Assembly (NCBI GenBank): GCA_946902875.1
Contig: OX336340.1
Span: 41,001 to 105,000 of the forward strand
DNA: 64,000 bases
Origin: Nematopogon swammerdamellus
Taxonomy: Eukaryota > Arthropoda > Insecta > Lepidoptera > Adelidae
Reading direction: 5' to 3'
Position 1 is the first letter of the stretch; every line of letters begins with the position of its first letter. The notes beneath the pieces were generated by a model that saw nothing but the letters and a program-made list of their open reading frames with translations, was not told the DNA's origin and did not search any database. A program made the translations under genes and the position numbers. Of the stretch, positions 1-12,200 are shown in pieces.

Positions 1-243
1 GAAGCTCTGCACTGCGGCGTAGACACGCCGCTCCGGCGACACCTCCGTGTGACACGCGCTCGCAGACATTGTGGCCGGTTCGCTCCGCGTCCGCGTCCGC
101 GCCACCTGAGCATCTCACCGATTTGACCACTTTGAACGATAACGACAACTGATGTCTGTGGTCGGGTGATTTTCTAAATGCGAGCCAACTGTCGAAAGTC
201 GTCAGCAACAGCGCCGCGCTTGCACTAGCTGCAGCCCAAGGCT
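1..243 (+). promoter_or_regulatory. GC/CpG-rich 5' region upstream of the exon-1 array
   Basis: Single-copy, CpG-rich DNA unlike the AT-rich introns further right. It ends in a motif (about 209-238, ...gccgcgc...ctagctgcagc) that resembles the block ending each array unit and also the block where the array stops near 5987. It is the most likely place for the promoter or 5' UTR of the TMEM104-like gene, but I see no clear TATA box or initiator. Call made by position and composition only. Confidence 0.35.
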
Positions 244-3200
244 GGTAGAGTACTACTAGAGAGTGCAGCGGAGACAGGCGTGCGCCGGGCGGCCGCAGGA
301 AGAGTGGCGCCAGGCGGTGGCGCGGGAGAGTCAACAGCAGCATCCGCGCGTACTCTAGCTGCAGCGGGCTCGCGTGAACGAGGTGTCAGCTCGGCGGCCG
401 ACGCGGCGGAGAGGCTACGATGAATGTGTTAGTGGAGAGAGGTGAGTAGGTAGAGTAGTACTGGAGAGTGCAGCGGAGACAGGCGTGCGCCGGGCGGCCG
501 CAGGAAGGGTGGCGCCAGGTGGTGGCGCGGGAGAGTCAACAGCAGCAGCCGCGCGTACTTTAGCTGCAGCGGGCCCGGGTGCACTAGGTGTCAGCTCGGC
601 GGCCGGCGCGGCGTAGAGGCTACTATGAATGTGTTAGTGGAGAGAGGTGAGTAGATAGAGTAGTACTAGAGAGTGCAGCGGAGACAGGCGTGCGCCGGAC
701 GGCCGCAGGAAGGGTGGCGTCAGGCGGTGGCGCGGGAGAGTCAACAGCAGCAGCCGCGCGTACTCTAGCTGCAGCGGGCCTGCGTGCAGGAAGTGTCGGT
801 GCGGCGTAGAGGCTACGATGAATGTGTTAGTGGAGAGAGGTGAGTAGGTAGAGTAGTACTGGAGAGTGCAGCGGAGACAGGCGTGCGCCGGGCGGCCGCA
901 GGAAGGGTGGCACCAGGTGGTGGCGCGGGAGAGTCAACAGCAGCAGCCGCGCGTACTTTAGCTGCAGCGGGCCCGGGTGCACTAGGTGTCAGCTCGGCGG
1001 CCGGCGCGGCGTAGAGGCTACTATGAATGTGTTAGTGGAGAGAGGTGAGTAGATAGAGTAGTACTAGAGAGTGCAGCGGAGACAGGCGTGCGCCGGACGG
1101 CCGCAGGAAGGGTGGCGCCAGGTGGTGGCGCGGGAGAGTCAACAGCAGCAGCCGCGCGTACTCTAGCTGCAGCGGGCCTGCGTGCAGGAAGTGTCGGCGC
1201 GGCGTAGAGGCTACGATGAATGTGTTAGTGGAGAGAGGTGAGTAGGTAGAGTAGTACTGGAGAGTGCAGCGGAGACAGGCGTGCGCCGGGCGGCCGCAGG
1301 AAGGGTGGCGCCAGGTGGTGGCGCGGGAGAGTCAACAGCAGCAGCCGCGCGTACTTTAGCTGCAGCGGGCCCGGGTGCACTAGGTGTCAGCTCGGCGGCC
1401 GGCGCGGCGTAGAGGCTACTATGAATGTGTTAGTGGAGAGAGGTGAGTAGGTAGAGTAGTACTAGAGAGTGCAGCGGAGACAGGCGTGCGCCGGGCGGCC
1501 GCAGGAAGGGTGGCGCCAGGTGGTGGCGCGGGAGAGTCAACAGCAGCAGCCGCGCGTACTTTAGCTGCAGCGGGCCCGGGTGCACTAGGTGTCAGCTCGG
1601 CGGCCGGCGCGGCGTAGAGGCTACTATGAATGTGTTAGTGGAGAGATGTGAGTAGGTAGAGTAGTACTAGAGAGTGCAGCGGAGACAGGTGTGCGCCGGG
1701 CGGCCGCAGGAAGGGTGGCGCCAGGTGGTGGCGTGGAAGAGTCAACAGCAGCAGCCGCGCGTACTCTAGCTGCAGCGGGCCCGCGTGCAGGAAGTGTCGA
1801 CGCGGCGTAGAGGCTACGATGAATGTGTTAGTGGAGAGAGGTGAGTAGGTAGAGTAGTACTAGAGAGTGCAGTGGAGACAGGCGTGCGCCGGGCGGCCGC
1901 AGGAAGGGTGGCGCAAGATGGTGGCGCGGGAGAGTCAACAGCAGCAGCCGCGCGTACTCTAGCTGCAGCGGGCCCGCGTGCACGAGGTGTCAGCTCGGCG
2001 GCCGGCGCGGCGTAGAGGCTACGATGAATGTGTTAGTGGAGAGAGGTGAGTAGGTAGAGTACTACTAGAGAGTGCAGCGGAGACAGGCGTGCGCCGGACG
2101 GCCACAGGAAGGGTGGCGTCAGGCGGTGGCGCGGGAGAGTCAACAGCAGCAGCCGCGCGTACTCTAGCTGCAGCGGGCCCGCGTGCACTAGGTGTCAGCT
2201 CGGCGGCCGGCGCGGCGTAGAGGCTACTATGAATGTGTTAGTGGAGAGAGGTGAGTAGGTAGAGTAGTACTAGAGAGTGCAGCGGAGACAGGCGTGCGCC
2301 GGACGGCCGCAGGAAGGGTGGCGTCAGGCGGTGGCGCGGGAGAGTCAACAGCAGCAGCCGCGCGTACTCTAGCTGCAGCGGGCCTGCGTGCAGGAAGTGT
2401 CGGCGCGGCGTAGAGGCTGCGATGAATGTGTTAGTGGAGAGAGGTGAGTAGGTAGAGTATTACTGGAGAGTGCAGCGGAGACAGGCGTGCGCCGGGCGGC
2501 CGCAGGAAGGGTGGCGCCAGGTGGTGGCGCGGGAGAGTCAACAGCAGCAGCCGCGCGTACTCTAGCTGCAGCGGGCCCGCGTGCACGAGGTGTCAGCTCG
2601 GCGGCCGGCGCAGCGTAGAGGCTACGATGAATGTGTTAGTGGAGAGAGGTGAGTAGGTAAAGTACTACTAGAGAGTGCAGCGGAGACAGGCGTGCGCCGG
2701 ACGGCCGCAGGAAGGGTGGCGCCAGGCGGTGACGCGGGAGAGTCAACAGCAGCATCCGCGCGTACTCTAGCTGCAGCGGGCCTGCGTGCAGGAAGTGTCG
2801 GCGCGGCGTAGAGGCTACGATGAATGTGTTAGTGGAGAGAGGTGAGTAGGTAGAGTAGTACTGGAGAGTACAGCGGAGACAGGCGTGCGCCGGGCGGCCG
2901 CAGGAAGGGTGGCGCCAGGTGGTGGCGCGGGAGAGTCAACAGCAGCAGCCGCGCGTACTTTAGCTGCAGCGGGCCCGGGTGCACTAGGTGTCAGCTCGGC
3001 GGCCGGCGCGGCGTAGAGGCTACTATGAATGTGTTAGTGGAGAGAGGTGAGTAGATAGAGTAGTACTAGAGAGTGCAGCGGAGACAGGCGTGCGCCGGAC
3101 GGCCGCAGGAAGGGTGGCGTCAGGCGGTGGCGCGGGAGAGTCAACAGCAGCAGCCGCGCGTACTCTAGCTGCAGCGGGCCTGCGTGCAGGAAGTGTCGGC

Positions 3201-5988
3201 GCGGCGTAGAGGCTACGATGAATGTGTTAGTGGAGAGAGGTGAGTAGGTAGAGTAGTACTGGAGAGTGCAGCGGAGACAGGCGTGCGCCGGGCGGCCGCA
3301 GAAAGGGTGGCGCCAGGTGGTGGCGCGGGAGAGTCAACAGCAGCAGCCGCGCGTACTTTAGCTGCAGCGGGCCCGGGTGCACTAGGTGTCAGCTCGGCGG
3401 CCGGCGCGGCGTAGAGGCTACTATGAATGTGTTAGTGGAGAGAGGTGAGTAGGTAGAGTAGTACTAGAGAGTGCAGCGGAGACAGGCGTGCGCCAGGCGG
3501 CCGCAGGAAGGGTGGCGCCAGGTGGTGGCGCGGGAGAGTCAACAGCAGCAGCCGCGCGTACTTTAGCTGCAGCGGGCCCGGGTGCACTAGGTGTCAGCTC
3601 GGCGGCCGGCGCGGCGTAGAGGCTACTATGAATGTGTTAGTGGAGAGAGGTGAGTAGGTAGAGTAGTACTAGAGAGTGCAGCGGAGACAGGCGTGCGCCG
3701 GACGGCCGCAGGAAGGGTGGCGTCAGGCGGTGGCGCGGGAGAGTCAACAGCAGCAGCTGCGCGTACTCTAGCTGCAGCGGGCCTGCGTGCTGGAAGTGTC
3801 GGCGCGGCGTAGAGGCTGCGATGAATGTGTTAGTGGAGAGAGGTGAGTAGGTAGAGTAGTACTGGAGAGTGCAGCGGAGACAGGCGTGCGCCGGGCGGCC
3901 GCAGGAAGGGTGGCGCCAGGTGGTGGCGCGGGAGAGTCAACAGCAGCAGCCGCGCGTACTTTAGCTGCAGCGGGCCCGCGTGCGCTAGGTGTCAGCTCGG
4001 CGGCCGGCGCAGCGTAGAGGATACTATGAATGTGTTAGTGGAGAGAGGTGAGTAGGTAGAGTAGTACTAGAGAGTGCAGCGGAGACAGGCGTGCGCCGGA
4101 CGGCCGCAGGAAGGGTGGCGTCAGGCGGTGGCGCGGGAGAGTCAACAGCAGCAGCCGCGTGTACTCTAGCTGCAGCGGGCCCGCGTGCAGGAAGTGTCGG
4201 CGCGGCGTAGAGGCTATGATGAATGTGTTAGTGGAGAGAGGTGAGTAGGTAGAGTAGTACTGGAGAGTGCAGCGGAGACAGGCGTGCGCCGGACGGCCGC
4301 AGGAAGGGTGGCGCCAGGTGGTGGCGCGGGAGAGTCAACAGCAGCAGCCGCGCGTACTCTAGCTGCAGCGGGCCCGCGTGCAGGAAGTGTCGGCGCGGCG
4401 TAGAGGCTACGATGAATGTGTTAGTGGAGAGAGGTGAGTAGGTAGAGTAGTACTGGAGAGTGCAGCGGAGACAGGCGTGCGCCGGACGGCCGCAGGAAGG
4501 GTGGCGCCAGGTGGTGGCGCGGGAGAGTCAACAGCAGCAGCCGCGCGTACTCTAGCTGCAGCGGGCCTGCGTGCAGGAAGTGTCGGCGCGGCGTAGAGGC
4601 TACGATGAATGTGTTAGTGGAGAGAGGTGAGTAGGTAGAGTAGTACTGGAGAGTGCAGCGGAGACAGGCGTGCGCCGGACGGCCGCAGGAAGGGTGGCGC
4701 CAGGTGGTGGCGCGGGAGAGTCAACAGCAGCAGCCGCGCGTACTCTAGCTGCAGCGGGCCCGCGTGTACGAGGTGTCGGCTCGGCGGCCGGCGCGGCGTA
4801 GAGGCTACGATGAATGTGTTAGTGGAGAGAGGTGAGTAGGTAGAGTAGTACTAGAGAGAGCAGCGGAGACAGGCGTGCGCCGGACGGCCGCAGGAAGGGT
4901 GGCGCCAGGTGGTGGCGCGGGAGAGTCAACAGCAGCAGCCGCGCGTACTCTAGCTGCAGCGGGCCCGCGTGTACGAGGTGTCGGCTCGGCGGCCGGCGCG
5001 GCGTAGAGGCTACGATGAATGTGTTAGTGGTGAGAGGTGAGTAGGTAGAGTAGTACTAGAGAGTGCAGCGGAGACAGGCGTGCGCCGGGCGGCTGCAGGA
5101 AGGGTGGCGCCAGGTGGTGGCGCGGGAGAGTCAACAGCAGCAGCCGCGCGTACTCTAGCTGCAGCGGGCCCGCGTGTACGAGGTGTCGGCTCGGCGGCCG
5201 GCGCGGCGTAGAGGCTACGATGAATGTGTTAGTGGAGAGAGGTGAGTAGGTAGAGTAGTACTAGAGAGAGCAGCGGAGACAGGCGTGCGCCGGACGGCCG
5301 CAGGAAGGGTGGCGCCAGGTGGTGGCGCGGGAGAGTCAACAGCAGCAGCCGCGCGTACTCTAGCTGCAGCGGGCCCGCGTGTACGAGGTGTCGGCTCGGC
5401 GGCCGGCGCGGCGTAGAGGCTACGATGAATGTGTTAGTGGTGAGAGGTGAGTAGGTAGAGTAGTACTAGAGAGTGCAGCGGAGACAGGCGTGCGCCGGGC
5501 GGCTGCAGGAAGGGTGGCGCCAGGTGGTGGCGCGGGAGAGTCAACAGCAGCAGCCGCGCGTACTCTAGCTGCAGCGGGCCCGCGTGTACGAGGTGTCGGC
5601 TCGGCGGCCGGCGCGGCGTAGAGGCTACGATGAATGTGTTAGTGGTGAGGGGTGAGTAGGTAGAGTAGTACTAGAGAGTGCAGCGGAGACAGGCGTGCGC
5701 CGGGCGGCTGCAGGAAGGGTGGCGCCAGGTGGTGGCGCGGGAGAGTCAACCGCAGCAGCCGCGCGTACTCTAGCTGCAGCGGGCCCGCGTGTACGAGGTG
5801 TCGGCTCGGCGGCCGGCGCGGCGTAGAGGCTACGATGAATGTGTTAGTGGTGAGAGGTGAGTAGGTAGAGTAGTACTAGAGAGTGCAGCGGAGACAGGCG
5901 TGCGCCGGGCGGCTGCAGGAAGGGTGGCGCCAGGTGGTGGCGCGGGAGAGTCAACAGCAGCAGCCGCGCGTACTCTAGCTGCAGCGCG
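244..5988 (+). repeat. 28-copy tandem array (193/205-bp units) carrying a candidate first exon
   Basis: The marker tgaatgtgttagtgg recurs 28 times, at 421, 626, 819, 1024, 1217, 1422, 1627, 1820, 2025, 2230, 2423, 2628, 2821, 3026, 3219, 3424, 3629, 3822, 4027, 4220, 4413, 4606, 4811, 5016, 5221, 5426, 5631 and 5836. Spacing is always 205 or 193 bp (17 and 10 intervals). The 12-bp difference lies just upstream of the ATG (the longer form has the ctcggcggccgg block). Long and short units partly alternate on the left (398-bp dimers); the last copies are all 205 bp. Each unit holds a pyrimidine-poor but AG-ended ctctagctgcag, a 65-77-bp GC-rich stretch, ATG plus six codons, and a GAGAG|GTGAGT donor. 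The unit length is close to a nucleosome repeat. CpG content is high throughout. Confidence 0.95.
5835..5856 (+). CDS. TMEM104: TMEM104-like candidate coding exon 1 (nearest of 28 copies)
   Basis: ATG followed by six codons (MNVLVVR here, MNVLVER in most copies) plus one base, then a consensus donor GTGAGT at 5857. Splicing to the acceptor at 23805/23806 gives a continuous frame with no stop through the second ATG at 23838 and into the transporter domain, adding about 18 residues at the N terminus. Any of the 28 copies gives the same splice phase; 420-441 is the leftmost. Translation could instead start at 23838, making this exon 5' UTR. The evidence is the donor consensus, phase agreement and GC-rich context; no RNA evidence is available. 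Confidence 0.45.
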
Positions 5989-6450
5989 CGCCCCGCACCG
6001 CCTCCGCCCCCGCCGCTGTCCTGCCGCCGACTTCCGCTAGCGTCCGTATCCGCGATGAAACTTAAGATCCACTGAGCCGCGATGACGCGCTCTGAAAACG
6101 AGTGCCGTTATTTTTATTTTATTCTATAAAAAATGTTAACTAAAGCAACTATGTATAAACATATTATAAACAATTTACAGAATCACTACTTTAGCTGTAC
6201 TTTACCGGTGCGGCGGCGTACGAGTACCTATCTTCTTTAGGTAGGCAGTAGGGACCTAGTTCCTAGTAGAGAATGACTAGGTAAAACAATTTATGTATTC
6301 ATCGACGCCCTTACATCTCCAATCCACTTGGCAATAATACCTACTTATATGTAAAGTATATAAAGTATTTGTAGTATTGTGATGTTCGTTTGAGCTGGGT
6401 CGGGTTCACAGAGCAGCGCGCAGTAGTAATGCGCGCGCAGTTCTATGCTC
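5989..6450. other. GC-rich tail of array, then AT-rich intron; no gene seen
   Basis: The first 80 bases (to about 6080) are GC-rich and look like the outer edge of a promoter/5' UTR island, with a very short ATG...TGA reading frame at 6054. From about 6110 the sequence becomes AT-rich and featureless. I see no ORF or repeat worth naming. Confidence 0.4.
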
Positions 6451-6661
6451 TGTGGTCGGGTTAATTACCAACGCACTGAATGAAACGTCGGTCGAAACGG
6501 CTATGTAAATAGGTAGTTTGTGTTTTCCGTCCAGTTCAGTGTAGCTGGCACGACCGAAGGTAAGCACTGACATGGCACCTAGTTCACCCGGTGTTATAGG
6601 CTGACATCACGGATGTTGTAGGTGAAGTAGCCAAGAGTGTCAGTTTCCATAAAAAAAAAAT
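6450..6661 (+). mobile_element. PolyA-tailed SINE-like element, family S1, copy 1
   Basis: The segment from ctgaatgaaacgtcggtcg to a tail of ten A residues recurs at 21912-22115, 43168-43401 and 47973-48200, and in reverse at 52483-52605. Shared blocks include ggctatgtaaatag, ttccgtccagttcagtgtagc, ttcacccggtgttat and gacatcacggatgttgtaggtga. The A-tail and dispersed position show retroposition. It could be a SINE or the 3' end of a LINE; the stretch ggtcgaaac is only weakly like a tRNA B box. This copy has a degraded 5' end. Confidence 0.7.
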
Positions 6662-6891
6662 AGTCAGGGTCAGCGAGGTGCCATGTCAGTCTTTCCTTTG
6701 GTCGTGCCGGCTACATTGAACTGGACAAAAAACACGTATAATTTTATAGTCGTTTTCATCGACCGACCTTCTTTCAGTGCTGGTATGTAAGTGCAAGTAA
6801 GATAAAGGGATGAAACTACAGTTTTTTTTTTATTTTTGCAACTCGCTTCGGCGTCACGCACGAGTCACGACCCAGGATTATTTTGATTACA

Positions 6892-6915
6892 TGTGTGTGT
6901 GTGTGTGTGTGTGTG

Positions 6916-6953
<38 letters not shown>

Positions 6954-6971
6954 AGGGTGCGTGTGTGTGTG
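6892..6971. repeat. (GT)n microsatellite
   Basis: Long run of GT dinucleotides with two interruptions (gagg). Confidence 0.95.
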
Positions 6972-8070
6972 TTAATGCATTAGCAATAAAAGCAAGAAAT
7001 AAATACATAAATAAAAAAAACCTAACAGGGATAACAAAAATATGACCATCTCTGATTTGTAACTGTTAAGCATAATTAATTAAACATTTTAATGAAGTAG
7101 TTATATAAGTAGGTTGCGTGTTAACTTGCCCGTTCCGTCGCATAACCCGAGCACCAACGGTTTCGCTAAGGTAACACACATGGCTAATTCCTCTTCCAAA
7201 CTAAATGACCGCATTATTAAAACGATAATAAATGCTACGAATCTAAATCTCTGTAAATTTGGACTTTGGTAGTGAAATATGGGTACAATATGAACTTATA
7301 AATTTAAAATTTTCAGCTCAGCTTTAGCAAAATTGAAAAGTACAGATTATTTAAGAATGAATTGACAGCTACATCGTGATTGACAGATTAATAATAGAAA
7401 AAATAATAAAACTATTTGCTAGACGTAGTGAGTGGCCAGGTACTATTTTAGTTTATTTCTGATTCAAGTCTAGTCTGACCTATTATTTCATGGGTGTACT
7501 CATGGGGTGTACTACGGAATCTCGATGCACAGAATGTCAACATCAAAGAGTTTGTATCACGTCGCTGCGCAACTCTTTGGTCAACATCTAGTGAAAGAAA
7601 TGAAAATGAAATGAAATGAAAAATTAAAATGAATAACTTTTATTTTTCTTGTTTAACACACACGCGAAAGTTTAAATAACACATAGAACAGTAAATAGAT
7701 AGACAAGAAAAATTGGACCTGACACAGCCTTGGTCCCTCCCCACCGAGCCCTGGAGCTGATGAGAGGGACGCTGATTTTAAGCCAGGCCCATTACGAATC
7801 AACATTACGACGGCCGGGCCCTCTCGCCTGTTCCGCTTGGGACATCGCTGGAGGGAGAGTGGACGTGTTCGTATTTATTTGTGCTGTAAACTTCCCCAAA
7901 TTACGGAAGAATTATGAAAATAATTCCTCTCACCATGAAGCATTTTCGCCCAGAGACCGACTAAGCTTACCGAGCCGAGCATATCCGGGACCACTTGGAA
8001 GCAACACGATCGATGCCTAGCCGAAAGACTTGACCTCCCAGGCTGTAGGCAGAGTCCTGAAGATCAACTG
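6972..8070. other. Intron 1 sequence without a supported gene
   Basis: AT-rich, with a short fragment at 7547-7580 (aaagagtttgtatcacgtcgctgcg) that matches the end of the TIR element at 11844-12200, and a gaaatg-type simple repeat at 7595-7630. The 7730-8020 reading frame has no domain I recognise; the end of this stretch probably belongs to the 5' part of the R2-like element that follows. Confidence 0.4.
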
Positions 8071-10959
8071 TTGGACTTTCAAGGAACAAGTTACAATTAC
8101 TTCTCCGAATTGTACCCTGTCCGCTATCACCATAACGCAATGGAAAGAGAAAACACTTTCAAAGCAAAGCTTAGGAGAAGGAAGAGAGAGTTAATAAAGC
8201 AGCTAAGGAAGGCTAAAGCCTCAGGAGACAGAAATCTGTGCCACCAATTAGCCAGAGCGATGAGATCTTAAAACTCATCCAGAAAGTATCTGAGCAAATT
8301 ATGGTTGCTGGCAATGAGTTTCGAAAGGCTCAGAATATTGCAGCTTTCGAGAAGAACCCCTTTTATTTCGCCAAAAAAGCTTTTAAGGAACAGCAGGGTA
8401 TAATCAGGCTAAGTAAGGACGAGATGTTCAACTACTTTAAATCCACATATACCGCCTCGGAGGCAGATATAACTTACAGTGATCCACCAGCTTCAAAACC
8501 CAAACAATCTGATCTAGCATTTGATGCTGATTCACCGACGATGGAAGAGCCAAAATACCACATAAAAAGGAAACCAAATAGTTCCGCCCCGCGGCCCGAT
8601 GGCATACCATACATCATATACAAAAAATGTCCATCAGTGCGGAAACACATGTTGAACATCTACAAAAGAATGTGGACGAACAGAGAAGTGCCAGACTGTC
8701 TGGGTAAAACCGTGTTTATTCTTCTACCTAAAAAGAAAGAAGTTACTGATCCCAAGGATATTAGACCTATAGCCCTTACGAACACAATTTCAAAAATTTT
8801 CTTCTCCATTATACAGGCCAGACTACTCAAACACATGTGTACCAACGACTACTTACCGAAGAAGTACCAGAAAGGATTTCTCCCAAGAGTTGCAGAGTGC
8901 CTCGAACATAATTCTTTGCTGACTGAATGTCTTAGAGATGCAAGGAAGAATGAGAGACAATTAACTGCCACGTGGTTAGACTTTTAAAATGCCTTCGGTT
9001 CGGTGCGCCATGAGTTACTATTAAAGGCGCTAGAGTGGTATAATATGCCACCTCTGATCTGTTATATAATAGCCTCCTACTACAAAAAACTTTCCTTTGT
9101 AATACAAGAAAAAGGCGAAACGAAGAAGACACCGGAAACTCGTTATGGCATAGGACTTTTCCAAGGTTGCTGCCTCTCTCCTGTCACATTTAACATAGTT
9201 ATCAACATTCTAACTGATACGCTTGTCGTAAAAGAAAACAAATGGGGATATAGGTTCAAATATGGAGACACATATATGGCGGCGATCCTGGCATTTGCGG
9301 ATGATATTACGCTGTTAATTCGCAATCCAAAACAAAATCAGGCGCTTCTTAAGGTGGTAGATGACTATTGTGAATGGATTGAAGGGACGAAGATCAAACC
9401 AGCGAAGTGCTACTGTTTGAGCTTAACCAGGAAAGGTTCAAAGTTTACCTCGAGCAATCCAGGGCTGACAGTAGCCGGAAAACCAATCGCAACCGTAGCT
9501 GATGAAGCCCCTTTTAAATTCTTGGGCAAAAGGATCACTAGCAGAGGAAAGGAGCACCCTACTGATGATATTGTCCAACTTTTAGAAGAGAGCCTGCGCC
9601 AAACTGACAATCTTCCCCTCCTGGGTACACAAAAGGCATGGATTTACGATAACTATCTGACATCAAAACTTTCATGGCCATTTCTCGTCTACGACTTCAC
9701 AAAGCAAAACCTGACTAAATTAGACTCTTACGAGTATGTAACCAGATTCCTGAACTCATGGTTTGGACTGGCTCACCCGGCTGACTCGTCAACGCTGTAC
9801 CGATCTCACAATAACTTTGGACTGAACATTAAGAAACCGTCGATATTTTAACAAAAGGCGAGAATAGCCAAACGATATATACTCAAAGACTCCAATGATA
9901 GCGCTATTCAAGCCTTACCCAACACATCGATATCAGATGAACTGGAATCAAGACTCGACTTCTACAAATCATTCCAAGTTGGTACACGCACCAATAGATC
10001 TGGGCTGGACATAGAAACAGCAAAGTCTGATTAAGAAATACTGAAAGGTTTTGCTCAGGAGGACATGGAACAAGGTTTCAAACTTCACGCCTTAAACCTA
10101 GAAATGCAGAATGATTGGCTAACAGTGGGCGACTTCTTCATCCCTCCTGCATTGAAGTGGAAATCCATAATATACAACTGGTCCCCTGAGCTGCTTAAGT
10201 TCTACTTAAATGCATTCCAGCTTACTCTCCCCGACCCGAGTAACCTAGTTAGATGAGGGAAATCTACAAATAGACTATGCCCGTCATGTAAGGAGTTCGT
10301 AGGCACGGCCAAACATTTGTTATGCGGATGCAAAATACTACATGAGCGAGGCCAGTATTCCTACCGTCATGATAAAGTCCTCCAAATCATCAGAGAGGCC
10401 ATCAACCTGTCAATTGCACGGACCAGGAGAGGGCAAACCAGTAGCGGCTTCCAGAAGGTCAACTTTGTGAAACCTGGAGCCAATAAGCTGCCCAAAGATA
10501 GGACTAAACCTTCTTCAATTTTGGGAGCAGCAAAGGATTGGGAATTGTTGATGGACACACATGAGAAGCATTACCAAATGCCTTCGGAAATCTGCATTAG
10601 GACCGTATATACTCATATTCTCAAAAGCGACAAAGCATGAAGTACTTGTTGAACTTACAGTTCCATGGGAAAGTAACATACCGATGGACCACAACATCAA
10701 ACTTAACAAGTACTGCAACTTAGTAGACCGGATTGTGAAAAACGGATTCAAGACTGATCTCTTCGCTGTGGAAGTCGGAGCAAGAGGACTACCAGCGAAG
10801 TCGCTCTACAGTTTCTTCAAGAATCTAGGGCCGCCAAGATCGACGCTAAGCTCATATATGGAGAAAGCTTCGAAAACGTCACTGGAAGCATCCCACAGAA
10901 TATGGATAGGTAGAGAAAGGGAGGTCGAGAGCGGGACTGGTGGTTTCCCCGCGTCTTAG
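8071..10959 (+). pseudogene. Degenerate R2-like non-LTR retrotransposon (RT plus endonuclease)
   Basis: One long decayed polyprotein. An Arg/Lys-rich N-terminal part (8071-8271) is followed, after a frameshift near 8270, by reverse transcriptase: NPFYFAKKAF, PRPDGIPYIIYK, DIRPIALTNTISKIFF, then a TAA at 8985 just before NAFGSV, QGCCLSP, and the catalytic FADD box near 9295-9306. The frame continues through stops at 9849, 10032 and 10254 to a Cys/His motif (CPSCK...HLLCGC, about 10280-10330). After a +1 shift near 10600 comes a restriction-like endonuclease part with ELTVPWE and VEVGARG (10640-10800). The C-terminal zinc motif followed by an endonuclease is the R2-superfamily arrangement. At the expected PD position the reading is G-P-Y, so the catalytic Asp appears lost. 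Five or more stops/frameshifts: not functional. Confidence 0.85.
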
Positions 10960-11159
10960 TCAACGCAGACTAGCTGACGAGGGCTTGACGCGAGCCGAAA
11001 CGTGAAGCATGCGCGGGAAATTTAGAGTGGCCACTCGCTAGTCCCGACCTCGATTAACACCCTCCTCTACTGCCGATGGGTCCGGATATGTTCGGTGAAG
11101 CCATCGCAAGCTTAGTTCCACACCTTCATTTAAAATGTACATAATAAAGTGTCCCAGGT

Positions 11160-11400
11160 GCACGATTAAGCACCATACTATTCTCGGAGACGACGCGAGG
11201 CATGCTACGAGCGATAGGTGGTGGTATCTACTAGACTCGTAGGCCTACACCACCCCCATCTCGGAGAGCTACGTATCCGCCGGTCTGCGTGGCGAACGTC
11301 ACGCAGCCCTTTCATCGTCTTCGCTCGTCGTGCGTGCGTCGCAGTTGCACACTGTACCGCCACACACCGCACCGGTAGCGGGGGCTGTAGACGGAGCATT
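11160..11400 (+). repeat. Dispersed GC-rich repeat R11, copy 1
   Basis: The 240-bp block (gagacgacgcgaggc...agctacgagcgataggtggtgg...cccccatctcggagagct...tatccgccgg...caccggtagcgggggc) recurs at 29055-29275 in the same orientation. Part of it is palindromic (ctccgagacg / ctcggagag). I do not recognise the family; GC content is far above the neighbours. Confidence 0.75.
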
Positions 11401-11843
11401 ATTTTATGTTATTGGCAATCGTCTTTTTAAGACCTTTTGGCCAGTGTCATGTAAGTGAGATTTCTCCTAAATAGTTCTAAAAATATCCGCAGCATAAATT
11501 TTTCATTCTAACATTTTCCACCTCGTTCGATGATAAATCCCGGTACATAATTATTACTGATAGGTATTGTAAATATCTAATAAATAGATTTGTTTTAACT
11601 TTAAATCTTTATTATCTCAGAGCTACCTTCGATTTTTTGATTTTTTATTTTTATGTAAACCAACATCGTGTTAAACCATCAACATGTTAACGGCTGTGCC
11701 GACAGACCGATGGTGCAGTCGACAAAGCCAAAAACACCTCTCCTCGCGAAACCATGCTCAGTTAGGTGCCATGCCAGCAGATTTGCGGACTGTTGTAGGC
11801 TGTCAAGTGTCAAGCCCGTTAATTAATACGATGTTTGTTAAAA

Positions 11844-12200
11844 CCAAAGAGTTTGTATTACGTCGCTGCGCTCCTTAGTGAGTACGATTCCTTAGACGAG
11901 TGGCTCGGGATCAATTCTGATGTCTCTCACTGACAGTTCTCCTAAGAAATTTTTATTTTCGGAAATATTCGGAAATATACAAACTGTTTTGGTGGTTTAA
12001 AAAAATAATAACCAGGGTTAATATAAAGTCGCTACGCGACGCATCTTCTTCATCTTCACCCTCACCCCTGAGCCACGAAAAACTAATATCGAATTCCCTT
12101 GATTCGCTTTCGGCTCTATGACGTCACAGCTGTCAGCGAGAGGCAACAGAATTGATCCCGAGCCACTCGTTTCCTTAGCGACGTAATACAAACTCTTTGG
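11844..12200. mobile_element. 357-bp inverted-repeat element (MITE-like)
   Basis: Ends are ccaaagagtttgtattacg and its reverse complement, and the inversion continues inward: gagtggctcgggatcaattctg at 11900 against cagaattgatcccgagccactc near 12145. No coding capacity. A fragment of the same family lies at 7547-7580. Flanks share a short taaaa, too short to be sure of a target duplication. Confidence 0.75.

Noticed and set aside
244..5988. CRISPR-like or centromeric satellite interpretation of the 193/205-bp array
   Set aside because: No unique spacers between short repeats, eukaryotic context, and each unit contains a start codon and splice donor in phase with the downstream gene. A plain satellite remains possible but explains less.
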